The notes beneath the pieces are model-generated. The model searched no databases. It was given only the letters and a program-made list of their open reading frames with translations, and was not told where the DNA came from. From positions 771,001 to 835,000 of the forward strand of contig JBBPEB010000009.1 of NCBI GenBank assembly GCA_039096225.1: 64,000 nucleotides of DNA, written 5' to 3'. Positions 45,113 to 62,300 of this stretch are shown here, in pieces; within the stretch, counting starts at the first letter, position 1, and every line of letters starts with the position of its first letter. Both the position numbers and the translations under genes were made by a program. Source of the stretch: Blastocystis sp. Blastoise (taxonomy: Eukaryota > Sar > Bigyra > Opalinata > Blastocystidae).

Positions 45113-45670
45113 ATTTTTATTATCGTGTTTTCTATGCATTTTTAAATGATCATTCCATTTTCTTTTATCTTTTCCAAAGTTTTCATTGCTCTATTTTTTC
45201 TATCTAGTATTATATTTTCCATTGTCATGTTATTTTGTGTATAATCTTATGGTTTTATTATTTTATTTTGCTTTATTAAGTTTTTTAATCAATTTTATAA
45301 TCATTTCATACACATCTAAAACAAAATATCTTAATAATAGACATAATTTTATGAAATTTCGGAAAAAACTACACATATTTATGATATTATGTTAGTAGAT
45401 ATATTCTACAATTCAATTATTTAGTATACATGTAATAAAGTTCTAGAAATACTTCATATTTGATAAAACAAATGAGAAAAACTAATCAGATGAAAAACGG
45501 AAGTCAAGAGATATAATCACGGAAATTCATGTTTTTTAGCTCAAGAAATAAAAAATCTCATAAATTGGTTAAAAATAAGATACTTCCAGAAAAAACAAGA
45601 AGAAGACAAACACATTTATTGTTCAAACAAAATTAATTTAAGTTATCTATTGTATTTGCTGAATAAGGAA
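45113..45670. other. Intergenic, T-rich 3' flank then upstream region of the PDI gene
   Basis: T-rich for about 200 bp after the stop, then mixed AT-rich. No gene was recognised. Confidence 0.5.
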
Positions 45671-47860
<2,190 letters not shown>

Positions 47861-48201
47861 AGTTATCTGTCAAAATTTTCTATATATTATTATTAATCAA
47901 AATTTAACCTTTGTTTCTACTCATTTTCTTTATTTTTCCAAATCAAGTATATTTTTCTATATACATTTTATTTCCCTTCTAAATCTGATTGTTTACCATT
48001 TTTTGTTCTTTGGTATTAATAATAATAGAAAATGTATAATAATATCACTGATAATAACAAAAAACTTTCCAAACTACACATTTATAACAAAACAAATAAT
48101 ATTATTTGCAACAATTATAACAAAACAATTAAATTTATATTCAGAACACTGAATACATTAGTTTAAAAAAAGAATAATAACATATAATTATATCCATGAG
48201 T
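47861..48201. other. Intergenic between convergent PDI and NhaC genes
   Basis: T-rich up to about 48005, A-rich afterwards. No gene was recognised. Confidence 0.6.
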
Positions 48202-49818
48202 TTATTCGATTTGAATAGTATTTGTAACATAAGCATCAACTACTTGTTGTGGTGTCATATCTATACTATTTTGTTCTTCTTTTTTAATTTTATAATAATG
48301 TATACAATAGCAAATAGATAATGTAAGAAGAAGAAGTAATAGAATACAACAAAGAATAATCCATGCATTCCATAATGTATAGCATGATACTATATATCCA
48401 ATAAATACAAATAAACTAATCACTAACATATAAGGTATTTGTGATTGAATATGTTCAGAAATGACACATCCTGTTGACGCACAAGTCATCACAGTTGTGT
48501 CACTAATAGGAGAACATTGATCCCCCAAAACAGCTCCTCCTAAACATGATGCTAATCCAATAGATAATAATGTTTCATCTGTTTCTTTAAATATACGAAT
48601 AACAATAGGTATAAATATACCAAATGTACCCCAAGCATTTCCTAAAGAAAATGTAAGTAATGCTGATATTATATATATAACACAAGGTACTAATTGAATA
48701 GGTAAATGAGAATGTTTTATGATATGACCAAGAAAATGACCTGTTCCTAATAAAGATTCTGTAACTGATGCCATAGTCCATGCCATTATTAATATTAGTA
48801 ATGTTGGAAGCATATCCTGCATACCTTTAGTAAAAGAAGACATAAATTCTTTAAAAGATAATAATTTTCTTGGTATATATAATAAAGCTGTAATAAAGAA
48901 TATAAGAATAACAGAAAGAGATAATGCTTTTATAGAATCAGTATGATTAAAAGAATCTATTAAAGAAGAACCATTAAAGAATCCACCAAAATAAAGCATA
49001 AATACTATAGCAATTGTTATTAATGAAATAATAGGAATAAGAAGATCAAATAAATGGGCATGCTTTTCTTCTATAATACTCTCTGTTGTAATTAAAGGAA
49101 TATGAACTTGTTGAAGACTTTCACGAAAAAAAGCCATATCTTGAAATTTTTTCATTGGTCCATATTCATATCCTGTAAATATACAAAATAAAATATGAAG
49201 AAAAACTAAAAATGAAAAGAAATTATAAGGAATTGATTGAATAAACAATGTTAATGGATTTTGAATTTCTCCTTTCGTTATTTCTGATATAATTGCAGCA
49301 GCCCAACTAGTGATAGGTATTAGAACACATACATTAGAAGCAACAACATGAACAATTTGTGCTTGTTTCTGAATTGAAACATGATTGAATTTACATACTG
49401 AATGCATCACATTTCCATTCGTTAATGCATTAAAGTAATCATCAATAAAAAGAACAAAACCAAAGAGAAAGGTCATTAATTGAGCACTCATCTTAGAATG
49501 AACAACCTTCTGTATGCTTGATGCAAATGCTATAGATCCTCCAGCAGAATTAATAATTTCAACAAGAGCTCCCATCATCATAATAAAAATAAGTAAATGA
49601 GCATTTGTTTCTACTTTTTTAATTATAAATTCCAATAAAATGGTAATAAAATCAATGAATCCAAGACTAGCTGATACACAGAAAATAAGAACACCAATAG
49701 AAACTCCAATGAAAATAGAAAAGAAAACTTGCTTTGTTAATATGGCTAATGCCAATGTAGCAAGAGGAGGAACGATAGACCACCATCCAAGATCATTAGA
49801 ATTATTAACAGATAACAT
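48202..49818 (-). CDS. NhaC-type Na+/H+ antiporter
   Basis: A single-exon protein of 538 residues from ATG 49818 (MLSVNNSNDLGWWSIVPPLATL) with about 11-13 hydrophobic segments. Family marks include FVLFIDDYFNALTNGNVMHS (acidic pair in a membrane segment), ITSWAAAIIS, FSLGNAWGTFGIFIPIV and GGAVLGDQCSPISDTTVMTC, all characteristic of the bacterial/archaeal NhaC family. It exchanges Na+ for H+ across a membrane. The C-terminal cytosolic tail is short. It has no intron, whereas nearly every other host gene here does, which suggests prokaryotic origin by transfer; codon use is nonetheless as AT-rich as its neighbours, so the event is not recent. Confidence 0.9.
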   Translation of the reverse strand: MLSVNNSNDLGWWSIVPPLATLALAILTKQVFFSIFIGVSIGVLIFCVSASLGFIDFITILLEFIIKKVETNAHLLIFIMMMGALVEIINSAGGSIAFASSIQKVVHSKMSAQLMTFLFGFVLFIDDYFNALTNGNVMHSVCKFNHVSIQKQAQIVHVVASNVCVLIPITSWAAAIISEITKGEIQNPLTLFIQSIPYNFFSFLVFLHILFCIFTGYEYGPMKKFQDMAFFRESLQQVHIPLITTESIIEEKHAHLFDLLIPIISLITIAIVFMLYFGGFFNGSSLIDSFNHTDSIKALSLSVILIFFITALLYIPRKLLSFKEFMSSFTKGMQDMLPTLLILIMAWTMASVTESLLGTGHFLGHIIKHSHLPIQLVPCVIYIISALLTFSLGNAWGTFGIFIPIVIRIFKETDETLLSIGLASCLGGAVLGDQCSPISDTTVMTCASTGCVISEHIQSQIPYMLVISLFVFIGYIVSCYTLWNAWIILCCILLLLLLTLSICYCIHYYKIKKEEQNSIDMTPQQVVDAYVTNTIQIE

Positions 49819-51427
49819 AAGAGAGTTCAATTAAATTGGATGAATCAAGGATTATATGAAAATATTCTAAGAAATCAGAAAAGAAAAGGAGAAACCGGAA
49901 TCATAAACAGGTGAAAAAAGAGAAAAAAAATATTAAGTTCCGTGGGAAATCACCAAAACATAATTAAAAAAATAAAATTTTCAGAAAAAAATTCTTCATG
50001 TATCAAAACAAAGATCGAAATCGGATACTTTTTATTTCATTGTTATTTCAATAGAAACTCAATATGTTTATTATTTGATGTATGTATTGTGATCCAGATA
50101 TTGTTTGACGTATTTGGTATAGATTTATATATAAATAGAATCATAATGTGCCCAGAGTGATTCCATAATAATTATTTTTTACCTTTAAGAATATGGTTAT
50201 GAATTTAAAATATTGTCTGGAATTAATCGCTTGTAATAATGTTCGATATGAAGAAAGTTTTGTTCATGGATGGTTAGAAATGATGCAGAAAAGATATTCT
50301 AATTGCTTTTGAGATACTTTCTGATTCTATATATTCTGTGTTTGACTTTCAGATTATTAGAATTCCATTTAATTTCCTTTTCCTGTTAATCAAGTGTAAT
50401 TATATGAAATCTTATTGAAATAACTAATTATATAGTATTGTATATTTTAGTTTGTTCTGAAAAGAATTATATAGTATATATGATATAAAATGATACCCTA
50501 TAAATATACTATTATTTATTGTTGCTATATTCTATCTAAAAAAGAATAACAACCTCAAAAAATATGTATCCATATACATATTAGTTTTTACTATATTGTA
50601 AATAAAGTAATTCAATATATATTTAGATAAATTATATAGTAAACATGCTAATAAAAAATAGTATACAGAATTTATGTTATATAAGTAGTGACTTTCTTTG
50701 TGTCCGGAAACAATATATACCCTTTTCAAAAATATTTAAAGCCATATTTTATTAAATAATCAATGTATATCTCTATTCATAACTGAAGGAAATAAAGTTT
50801 AAAAAATAGTTTATTAGTATTTTCAATTCACTTCAAATAGTATTTTAGATCATCTTCACAATTATTTTATTTGGATAGAATTATAGTATCACATGTATAC
50901 AATATATCTTGTTATTACAAATACAGAAAAAGTTGAAAAAGACACGAAAAAAACTAATTTTATCATAAATACTTTTTTTAATATTTTTTACAAATCATAT
51001 TATTATTCTTTGAACCTTATATATTTCATCATAAACTAATAAAAGAAATACATTTTTGTCTTTATGACTAACTCATTTCTATTCAAAATATAATTTTTTA
51101 AATAGTAAATTTCTCAATTTCTAGTAATTTAGATATAGTATTCTTGTTTTTAGAAAAAAAAATAAATGGTTGACTTGAATCAAATTGTAAATTAACTAGA
51201 AAACATAGAAATAACTAGTCAATTGATGTTTTAGAAAACTATGTTTAGATATAAGAATTAGAATCATGGGAATAGTTGTAATATCTGAGAAAAAAGAGAT
51301 ATTATCAGGTTTTTTATTTTTTGGAATTCGAGTTTTTCCAATAACTCTGTGTTTCAGTCGAGTTAAATTAAAAAAAAACTATGATCATAAAAATTCATTT
51401 AGATCATTAACAATTATTTGTCATACA
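49819..51427. other. Long intergenic region between divergent genes
   Basis: 1.6 kb without a convincing exon, upstream of both NhaC (-) and the giant AAA+ gene (+). An in-frame extension of the giant gene's first exon opens at 51266 but is not conserved-looking. No RNA gene or repeat was recognised. Confidence 0.5.
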
Positions 51428-53273
51428 ATGTTCTTTATACAGATTTGCATTGATGGCAGATGGATACAGCAACCTCTGGTATCATTTGAAACGAGTTGCA
51501 TGGAATTAGCCCAGTACATTAGTGTACGTTTTTTATTATAGCCTTCTATCTATGTCTAAAAATTTTAATTCTCTAGAATTATTATCGTGTCCCACTGAAT
51601 GAACAATTATGGCAGATCAATAATCGTTTTGTAATAATTCAAGGTAGTTTAAACTCAGTTGGCCTTTATAATAATTCTTTTCTTACTGTTGTTAGAAGAT
51701 CTGAATATCTTAAAACTGCGAATTCTGTAATAGAAATTAATTTGAAGATTTCTTATAATGGAAATCTATTCGATCAATCATGGTTAGCATCAACAACAAT
51801 CAAGGAGATTGTTGATCACACTGAAAATGTATATATTATTGTTATTATTATTCTATCTTATTTTTATGATATAGTTTTTAAGAAATTACAATATTTTTGT
51901 AAATCCGATGGCATTATGGTATAACAATCAATACTTAGATGAGATCAAAACATTATACGATTATTCTATATGTGAAAATACAGTTCTATATGTCGTTCGT
52001 AAATTAATCCCTCAATCTGTATTTATTTGTTTTTTTGTTTTAATTAATTTTTATTTTTTTTTTTTTATTTATTTCATTTAAATTTTATTTTATATTTTTT
52101 TTTTATTTTATATTTTATTTAATATTTAATTTATTTATTTATTCTTTATTTAATTATTCTTTATTGAATAATTCTTTATAATATACATATATATACTTTA
52201 ATTCTGTATATAATTTTATTCTAGGTTCCCTCTCCTCAGAGTAATAATCCCTTACCTAGAAAGTTATCTTCCCCTCAACTTTCTCCTAGTCTCTTACCAA
52301 GTCGATCTCCATCACCAGATATACATATACATATAAATATATCTTCACAACCTAGTGAAGAAAGAACATCTTCACCAGAATTACCAATAAATATACTTTA
52401 CACTCAAAAAGAATCTCCTAAATTAAATACTATTGCTTCTCCTGAAATATCTCCTAAATTAGGTATTCTTGCTTCTCCTGAAATATCTCCTTTAGCATCT
52501 CCCTTAGCATCACCAACATTATCTCCAATAGTTATTAATTCTACACCATTAAATCCTTTTATTTCTAACGGTTCTTCTACAACTAATACAGATAATAATC
52601 ATATTATACAAGATTCGGAACAAACAGGATTAACATCTATTTATATAGATAAACAAACACAAGTTACTTCTTCTATTATTCAAGAAACAGAAAAAGAAAA
52701 GTCTATGAATGATAAAAAAGTATATCTTAATATTATTATATTAAATATAATTTATTTATATATTTAGACTATTTATATTTTCTATGAATATGCAAATAGG
52801 GAATTAATTCAAATTCCTTACACAAATCAAACACCTAAAGAAATTATTCAATTGATTATTGTATATATACTATATACATATTTCATTTATTTATTATATA
52901 CTATTATTTTTATTTTACTTATTATTGCTTTTTATCTATTATATATTATTATTTGAATTTCTTATTTAATATATAATACTTATGTATATTATAAACCATA
53001 TATTTTTAGGAGAGAGGTCCTTCTTCAGAATCCATTAATACACAACATCTTAAGTTTATATATAATAAAAGAGAATTCGATGAAAACACAATAATTAATA
53101 ACGAAAACGATATTAGTATCAAAGTCTTTATGGTATTATATATATAAAAATATTAATATTCTCTTATATATATATCATTCTTTCAATATCACTCTTGTTT
53201 TTTAATAACTTAATTATATATAGATACCTACAATTTCAAATGAATATATAGAAAACCATGTTACTCTTTTCGG

Positions 53274-53336
<63 letters not shown>

Positions 53337-56300
53337 TTTATTCTCCTCTATAGAATCTCAAAGAGATAATTCTGAACAATTTGATAAAAATATGATTCTA
53401 AAATATTGTGTTAACTGTATTTATTTATTTATATACATATTATATATTATTATTAATGATTATGATATATAGATGACATGCCTGAAAAATGTTCATTTGA
53501 TTTCATTCAATCATTTATTATTAAGAATTCAACAACATTTCCATATTTATTTATTCAACGTATATATATATATACATTTATTTCTATTTTTATTTGTGAT
53601 ACTATATATATACTCTTCTATTATAGGTACTGATTATCTTAAACTTATATATGGTATATATGAAGATAATGGAAATATAAAATGGAAACCATATGCTATT
53701 GTTATTCCTCTGTTTGGTATATATATATATATATTCTTTTATATTATTTATATATATTATTTATATATATTATTATTATTATTATTATTATTATTTATAT
53801 ATATAGAGGATATCGACATGAATCTTGAAGAAACAGATGAAAATAAAAAGAATTATTTTAATTTACCATTTAATACTATAATTAAAGAAATCAGAGTCAC
53901 ATGTATATATATATATATACTTCTTTTCTTATTCTATATATATAGTACTTGAAGATGATATTGTTCCCGATGATTTAACGGATAATTATCGTAATAATTA
54001 TGAAGAACAACAAAAACTTTATATTGATCGTTTACCTAAAGAAGAAAATATTCATGTTTATATAGATAATCGTAATATATCTTCTCTTGTTAATATTATT
54101 CCTAAAGATTTCGCGATTGATCGTGAAGATACAGGTATATATATTCATTATTGTTATTATTAACATATATATTTACAATAATAATTATTATTATTTTAAA
54201 TTTATACTTATTCTATTTCTTTATTGAATAGGTATTTTTATGGCATTATATGATAAAAGAATGTCTAATACGATAATAGATGTTCAAAGACTCAAAACGA
54301 AAATAACATTCACAAATATATCCACAAAAGATTCTAGAACTATTTTAGATTCTTCTCTTTTTCATGGTTTATCTTCTATAATTCAAGATGAAGAATTTAA
54401 ATTTGAATTTCTTGAAGAAAAAACTAAGAAACGTTTTCTACTTCCTGATCTTCCTATTGAAAACAGTAATCATTCAAATATTATGCCAAAAACTATTTAT
54501 TTTTATTTTGTTACTGATGTAAAAGAAAAGAGTATTATTTTTAATAATCATGCAGAATTTAAATGCAGATTCAATAATTTCATTGCACATTCTGATAAAC
54601 CTCATGTAACAGTTCGAGTTGATAATATTGATTATTGTTTAGAACCTTATCATTCTTCGAATTCGATTCTAAAACATATTATTCCTACACAAACAGAGAA
54701 TTTCAAGAAACGTATCGAAGTTATAGAATCCTGTATTGATAAGGGTATTCATTTATTAATTGAAGGTACTACATCTTCAGCGAAAACTTATTCTGTTGAA
54801 TATTTATGTAGTGTAAAACAATTACCTTTATTAAGATTTAATTTCTCTCCTTCAACTACTCTAGAAGATCTTCTAGGTGATTATGTTATTAAAACTATTA
54901 ATGGAAAACAAAGATTAGTATTTTCTGAAGGTCCATTTACTCAAGCATTTATTAATGGTTATATATTATTATTAGATGAAATGTCTTTAGCAAAAGAAAC
55001 TGTAGTAGAACCCTTAATGAGTTATTTAGATACTCAATCATTATATCTTAGTACTATTGATAAATATCAAGTATATAAAATGCATAAAGATTTCCGTATT
55101 ATTGCTACTCAGAATCCTGCTGGTTCTTCTTATGAACGTACTCAATTTAGTAATCGAGTTTTAGATCATTTCCGTATATTAAAACATCCTGATTTCCCAG
55201 AAATGACAAAAGATGAAATTAGAGTTATTTCTGAAGATATATTTAAAGGAGACTCTAAAAGAGATCAAAGACAAATATTAGAATCATTTGATCATGCATC
55301 TATTCGAATAGAAACAAAAATTGAAGAATTACATAAACATGATTATTCAGAAGCAATAAAAAATTTAAAAACTAAATATGAAATACCTTTAACATCTATT
55401 ATAAAAGATTATACAATTCGTGATCATACACGTATAAAGATGTTTCGTAATATTCAATGTCTTCTTGAATATGCACTTTATTTAGTAAATGAAGAACCAC
55501 TTAAATTACCAAAGATCTATGATACTATCGATATTATTTATGATAAATATCCATTAATACAACGTACATGGAATCATTTTGTTTATGATATGGATATTAG
55601 TTTAAAAGCAGGAAATCATATATTAGTAGTATCTTCTTCAGCATTTAATTCTTCTATTTATATGAATGCTTTTTTACAATATAAGAAAACTACTGATATT
55701 CATTTTAATTATAATACTCTTCAGTGTTGTTCTTCATTATCTAATGAAACATTAGTTGGATCTTATATATATAATCCTCAAAATAAACAAAAACCTATTT
55801 GGAAAGATTCTTCTTTAATTAAATCTATTATAGATGGTAATATATGTTTATTTGAATCATTGCATTTATTAAAATCTTGTGTTGTGGAACGATTAAATTC
55901 TCTATTAGAAATTATACCAAATAATGGTTTTGAACATATTATACGTTTTGATGAACGTACTTCTGAACCTCTTATTCATATAAATCCTGAATTTAGAATT
56001 GTAGCTACTGTAGAAGAAAGTTCTTTAAAACATTTTTCACCTGCTCTTTTAAATCGATTTTTAATTGTATATATTGATGAAGAAAGGAGAATAACTAGTG
56101 TACAAGATAATATAAACAATAATAATAGTTATGAAATGAATCCATCAATATATAAATCATTTAATTTATGTGATAGTGATCTTTTACAATCAGATAGTAT
56201 CAATTTAAATGAATTATTTACTGACATTTATAATAATAGAAATTATTTTGAAAAATTAGAATTACTTTCTATAACTAATTTTTTAAGTAAATATATTTTT

Positions 56301-59300
56301 TCTTCTTCTGATATGGATCCATATATAAATTTTTATATATCTTCTTATAAGAAAAGTCAATATAATAAGTGTTCATTAAGTATTATGAAATCTATTACTA
56401 TTCATAAAGAAATAGCAATTGATTTATTCTATTCATTAACTCTTTATCGATCTTTACTTATTAAAGGACCTACAAATAGTGGTAAAAGTTATCTAATTAA
56501 TACTATATTTCAAAATTTAAAAATAGCAAATTGTGTTATGCTTCATCTATCTTGTAATACCGATAGTGCTCAATTAATGGGTTATTATTCTTTAAATGGT
56601 GAATTTCATAATGGAGTTCTTTTAGAAGCAATAGAAAAAGGGGATATTGTTATTATAGATCATGCAGAAATGGTAACTAAAGAATTATTTGAAGAATTAT
56701 TATTATTTATGAATCCTCTTCAAAATGAATTTATATATTGTCATCAAGTTCATAAGATTCATCCTAATTTTAGAATTCTTTTTATTTGTTCTATTTTACA
56801 TGATCATTTACCATTTATAATTCCTGATTATGTTCATTGTATTGATATTAAACCTTATACAAATGAAGAAATTAAAACTATTGTTAATTGTGAAGAACTT
56901 AATTATTTTATTGATACATTCCATTTTGCATATCCTTTTTATTTAAAATGTCAAGAAATATGTAAACAATTAAAAATAGAGAATATTACTCCAGTCTATA
57001 TTGTTCTTCTATTTTTAAAAGATATATCTATATTCCCTGTTTCAAAAGAAGAAGAAAAAGATGATTTAATTAAACGATATAAATCATTTATATTAAGTGA
57101 TATAGAAATAAAATTAATTAAAGAAGATCATGGAATTTATCAATATCAATTTACTAAATCTATATTTGTATTTAATACTTATTTATATTCAAAAATAACT
57201 GATCAATCTTATTGGTTATTAGATGGATTATTAAAATGTTGTATTTCAAGAGATATATTCCCGTATATAATTATTGGAAATGATGAAGAACGAAATATAT
57301 TATTACGTTATTTATATCCTTATCCTGAAATTATTGATATGTCGAGTTCATTAGAATCTTCACATTTAATAGGAAATACATTAATGTTTGATAAAATATC
57401 ATTATTAAGTTTATTTACTGAATATACTAATAAAAACCATTTAGATGATTCTTTATTAGCATATCAAAAACCATGTAATCTTTCTAATTGGATTCAAGAA
57501 ATCAAAAGACTTATAGAAGATAAACAAATTATGTCTTCCTTTTTGTTTCAACCTGGAATAATGGTTTCAAATTTAATTCTTGGAAAACAAATTATTTTAA
57601 ATAATATTAATTTAATATCAAAAAATACTTATCAATCAATATTACCTTTTCTATATCATAATCCATATGAAATAATTTATGAAGATACAAATGGTCAATT
57701 TAATAAACTATATAAAAGTTCTTTTTCGAATTCTATTCATTCAACAAATAGTATTCAAAATTCATTTAATATTATAGCAACTGTTGATAGTTCTAATATT
57801 AATGCTATTCCTTCTTCTTATGATTTTATTCCTATATATATGAATAATATGAGTGATGAAGATAATATGAAACGTTTCCCAGAATTAGAAAAATTAAATA
57901 CTTATTTTAATTTCAATGAATTTGGTTCTTTTTCAAAAGGATTAGAAAAATATAATATTACTATTCCTTTTCTAACTTTATTACATAAGATATCTCCTTA
58001 TTTTAAAGAATTTCTAGATAGCGTATATTTCTTACAATTTTGTTTATCTGATTCTTATGGACGTAAACATCTTGAAAAACAGCCTTTTTCTCAATTTGTA
58101 TCGAATGATATGAAATGGTTATTATCAAGAAATAGTGAATGTACATGTGAAAAAGAAAAATTACAATCTATATTTACACATGAACTTATTGATGATTTAT
58201 TTAAATCTTTTGATAAAAATATATCAACAAATCATTTCTATCCAGTTAAAACAATAATATTAATGGCTTCTGTTCTTCTTCTTGGATGGTATTGTCATAT
58301 ACCTATAATACTAGAAGGAGCACCAGGTATAGGTAAATCTGCATGTGCTATGACATTATTTAAAGATTTTAATTGTATTATTGAACGTTTTAATTTTGCT
58401 CCAAATATGACTATACAAGAATTATTTGGTGGTAATAAATTAGGAAAAAATGGTCAAATTACATTTCAAATAGGTAAATTAAGTCAATTCTTAATCGAAA
58501 AACATGACAAACGTCATATTCTAATATTAGATGAAGTTAATTTAGCTCCAGTTGATGTATTAGAAGTAATTACAACATTAATTAAATCATCTATAGATAA
58601 GCAACATAATTCATTTTATATACCTGGCTATCATAAGATTGATCTTCCTGAAATAACAATAATTAGTACTCTTAATCCATCTATTATGTCTTCACAAAGA
58701 AATACACTTCCATCTTCTATGATTAATTTATGTTTATTCTTTAAAGATATTAGTTATTCAATTAATGAATTACTTACTATTAGTCAAAAGATCCTCTATG
58801 ATTTGATTATATTTGAAAAACAACGAAAAATAAATAATAATTATAATGATAATAATGATATAAATAATGATCATGATATGAATAATAATCAAAATAATAA
58901 AATTGATGAGAATGGAGATAATTCTATAGTAAAACGACTATCTACGTTATTTTCATCTTCTTTAGAATTAGCAGCACAATTCCGTTTACCATTTTCTTTA
59001 AGAGATACTATTAAAGTATCTGAATTAGTTAAAAAAGGAAATTTACAAATAGAAACAGCTTTATGGCTTGTATTTTGTTGTAAATATTATGGTAGTGGAT
59101 ATGAAGAAACAAGTAAAGCTTTACATATAGAATCATTAAATTCTGTTAACATAAAAATGCAAAAAGATCAACTTATATTCTTAGGACCTTGGAAACAATC
59201 ATTTGTTGTTCCTAATCTAACAGAAAGAGTATCTAAATTAACTTCAAGTGAATTATATTTAATATATAAATTATCTTTATCTTATAAATCTAGACGATCT

Positions 59301-62300
59301 ATTATTCTTTATGGTCCTTCTCCTTCTGGAAAATCATATACTATTAAAAGATTTGCAGAATTAATGAAAAAGACTCTTCAATATATTCCTTTACATTCAG
59401 AATCATCTATTAATTCTTTACTTGGAGAAATGAAATTAGATACAACAGATATAAAGAAGCCAGTATTATGTTTTAGACCTGGTCCTTTAGTTGATGCTAT
59501 GGAAAAAGGTTATTGGGTATTAATTGATGATATTCATTTAGCTAGTGGTGAATTATTAGAAAGATTTAATAGTTTATGTGAAGAGAATCCTACTTTTAAG
59601 TTATTAGAAGATGACGGACATAATGTTCTTTATAAACAAAATGAAGATGAAAATGATAGAAAGAAAATGAAAAAGAATAATAGTAAAGAACAAAGAAAAG
59701 GACAATATAAGAATAAATACTTATCTTATGATTCGGACACAACAAGTGATAGTGATCATAGTGATGATGATGATGATAATGAAAGATATTCAGAATATAT
59801 GAATCAAGAAAACAAAAATAATGATAATGATGATGAACAAGGTGTAACTATAAAAATAATACATCCAGATTTTAGAATATTCTTTGCCTTATCTACAAAT
59901 AATATAACAATTATTCCACCTCCTCTTCTTTCACGTTGTATTATTATAGCTACTGATTCTCTGAATACACAACAATCAGTTCAAGAAATTGTACCCATAT
60001 GTAATGCAAGAAACATAAAACAATCTATGTTTGGAGAAAAAGAAGGAAATAGTTTTAGAAAATGTTTACGTGTTATTGAATCTGATGATAAAAAACAATT
60101 TAATAATGAATTTGGATATAACGCAATTCAAAATAATGTTATTGCTAAACAATATGAAGATGATTCTATTAATAAGTTACAAATATTACTAATGACTCGG
60201 AATATACCAATGAATGATATAAAAACTACTCTTATTACTGTATTATCGTTAACAATACAATCATTTCAAAATTTTGATATATCTATTTTAGATCACGCAC
60301 TATATAATTATAGTAAATCTATTCTCTGCTTCCCATTATATTATTTGAGAGAGAGTATAAAGCAATATAGTGATGATGATTATTCATTTGTTAGTGATTC
60401 CTGTGAATATTCTTTATTTTTCAAACGCTGGATATTATTAAATAATTATGAACCCCAATTACTAGATAAATATCAATATTCTCATGATATTAATTATCCA
60501 CTTATTCAATCACCATTACCTAGTTTAAATGAATATTTTGTTTGTGATGAAATATATTCAAATATTTCACATCAATTGATTTGTTGTTGGCTTACAAATT
60601 CAGTGGATTATTGGTTTAATATGAGTCCATTTAAAGAATACAAAAAGTATTATTTACACATTATAGAATGGCTGAATAAGTTTTCAAATCCATATTTATC
60701 GAAAGAACATTTTAAATATATAACTAGTTGTTGTTCATTTATTATGATTTATTCGGATATAAAAGCAATTGAATTTGATGATCAAACAAAATTCAAAGAT
60801 CTAATACATATACAAGAGACTATTAATAAGAATTTAACTCAATTAAAATCTTATTATTCCTTTATATGCTCAATATATACATGTAAAGATTACGATAATT
60901 GTGTTAAAGAAACTGTAAATACAAGAAATGATTTAGAGAATGCATATGAGTTAGGAAGAATGGAAAATAATAAAGAGAAAAGAAAGCTTGTGCTTCTTAA
61001 TCGAGCCAAAGAAAAAATGTCACATTATAATAATGTTGAATTACTTGAAGATTTCGAGAAAATTCAAGATGATATGTCTTTAAATATAGATAACTTAGCA
61101 CATGTATTAAAAGAAAATGAAATATATGATTTAAATATAGATTATTCTAAGATGAATGATGAAAAAACTTCATTATTTTATAAATGTAGTCATTTTATTG
61201 TTGATTGTGAAAATGTTATTAAAGATAATAAGAGCATAGCATCTATAATATTTCAATATTATTCAATATTCAAAAATATTAATCTCAATGGTTCTTCCTT
61301 ATTAAAAATGAACGAAAAAGTTAATTCTATTTACAGTTCACTTAAAGTATATATAAATGAATTCATGTGTTATCTATCAATTGATACTGTGGCTAATGAT
61401 TATATATTAAGTATAATTAAGGACCATGATGTATATATTAATACTATTGATAATAATGAACAAACTATCAATGAATGTCTTGTAGAATTATCAAATTATT
61501 CACTTCTTTTAGATAAAAATAATAAGAAGAAACATATTTCTCGTGATATATTTATTTCACAATTTAATATTTCTTCCAATTCTATTAAATCTGAATTTCC
61601 TTTTAACAGTATTGTATATAATTTAAAACAAAAAATAGATTCTTCTGAAACAGATATAACTGATGAGGAACTTGTTTATTGCTGTCATTTTTCAAAGAAT
61701 TATTCAAATTGTTCAGAAATGATTCCGGATCAAATATATCCTAAATATAATCTTTCTTATGAATATGAAATAAGAAAATATAAAGACATGAATGCAACTG
61801 ATATATATATATATAGAACAAGATTGTCACCTATAGAGAAATTACGTTTAATTTGTCCATATCTACGAGATGATGAAACTGAACTTTTATATGATTTATT
61901 TAATGTTAATTTAAATAATAATGATATGGCAAATCTATTACATAAACATCAACAAGATATTACTGAATTAGATGAAATAATAGAAATTCTAGATAGATCT
62001 ATCACTGAATCCTATATAAAAATGAAACAAGATATAACAAACAATATACATGATTTGAAGGATAAACAGAGGGACTTACAAGCAAAATGTTTATCATTAA
62101 TTAACGATATAAAAGAAGAAGTAATAAATATTGAAAGAGAAGCTATGGATTATATTGATAGTCAGAATAATCCAGATATGGAACATATTGAAGAAGATAA
62201 TAAGAAAATAAAATGGATTAATTCTTGCTTATTTTATCAAGGAGTAAATACTTTTATAAAAGAAAGTAAATATCTTCAAGGTATATTAAATAAAGATGTA

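Noticed and set aside
49942-50160. Short plus-strand open frame upstream of the giant gene
   Set aside because: No recognisable features and typical of chance frames in this composition.
57305-57325. ATATCCTTA resembling a U12 donor in the giant exon
   Set aside because: The frame is continuous coding sequence (RYLYPYPEII) and no intron is needed.
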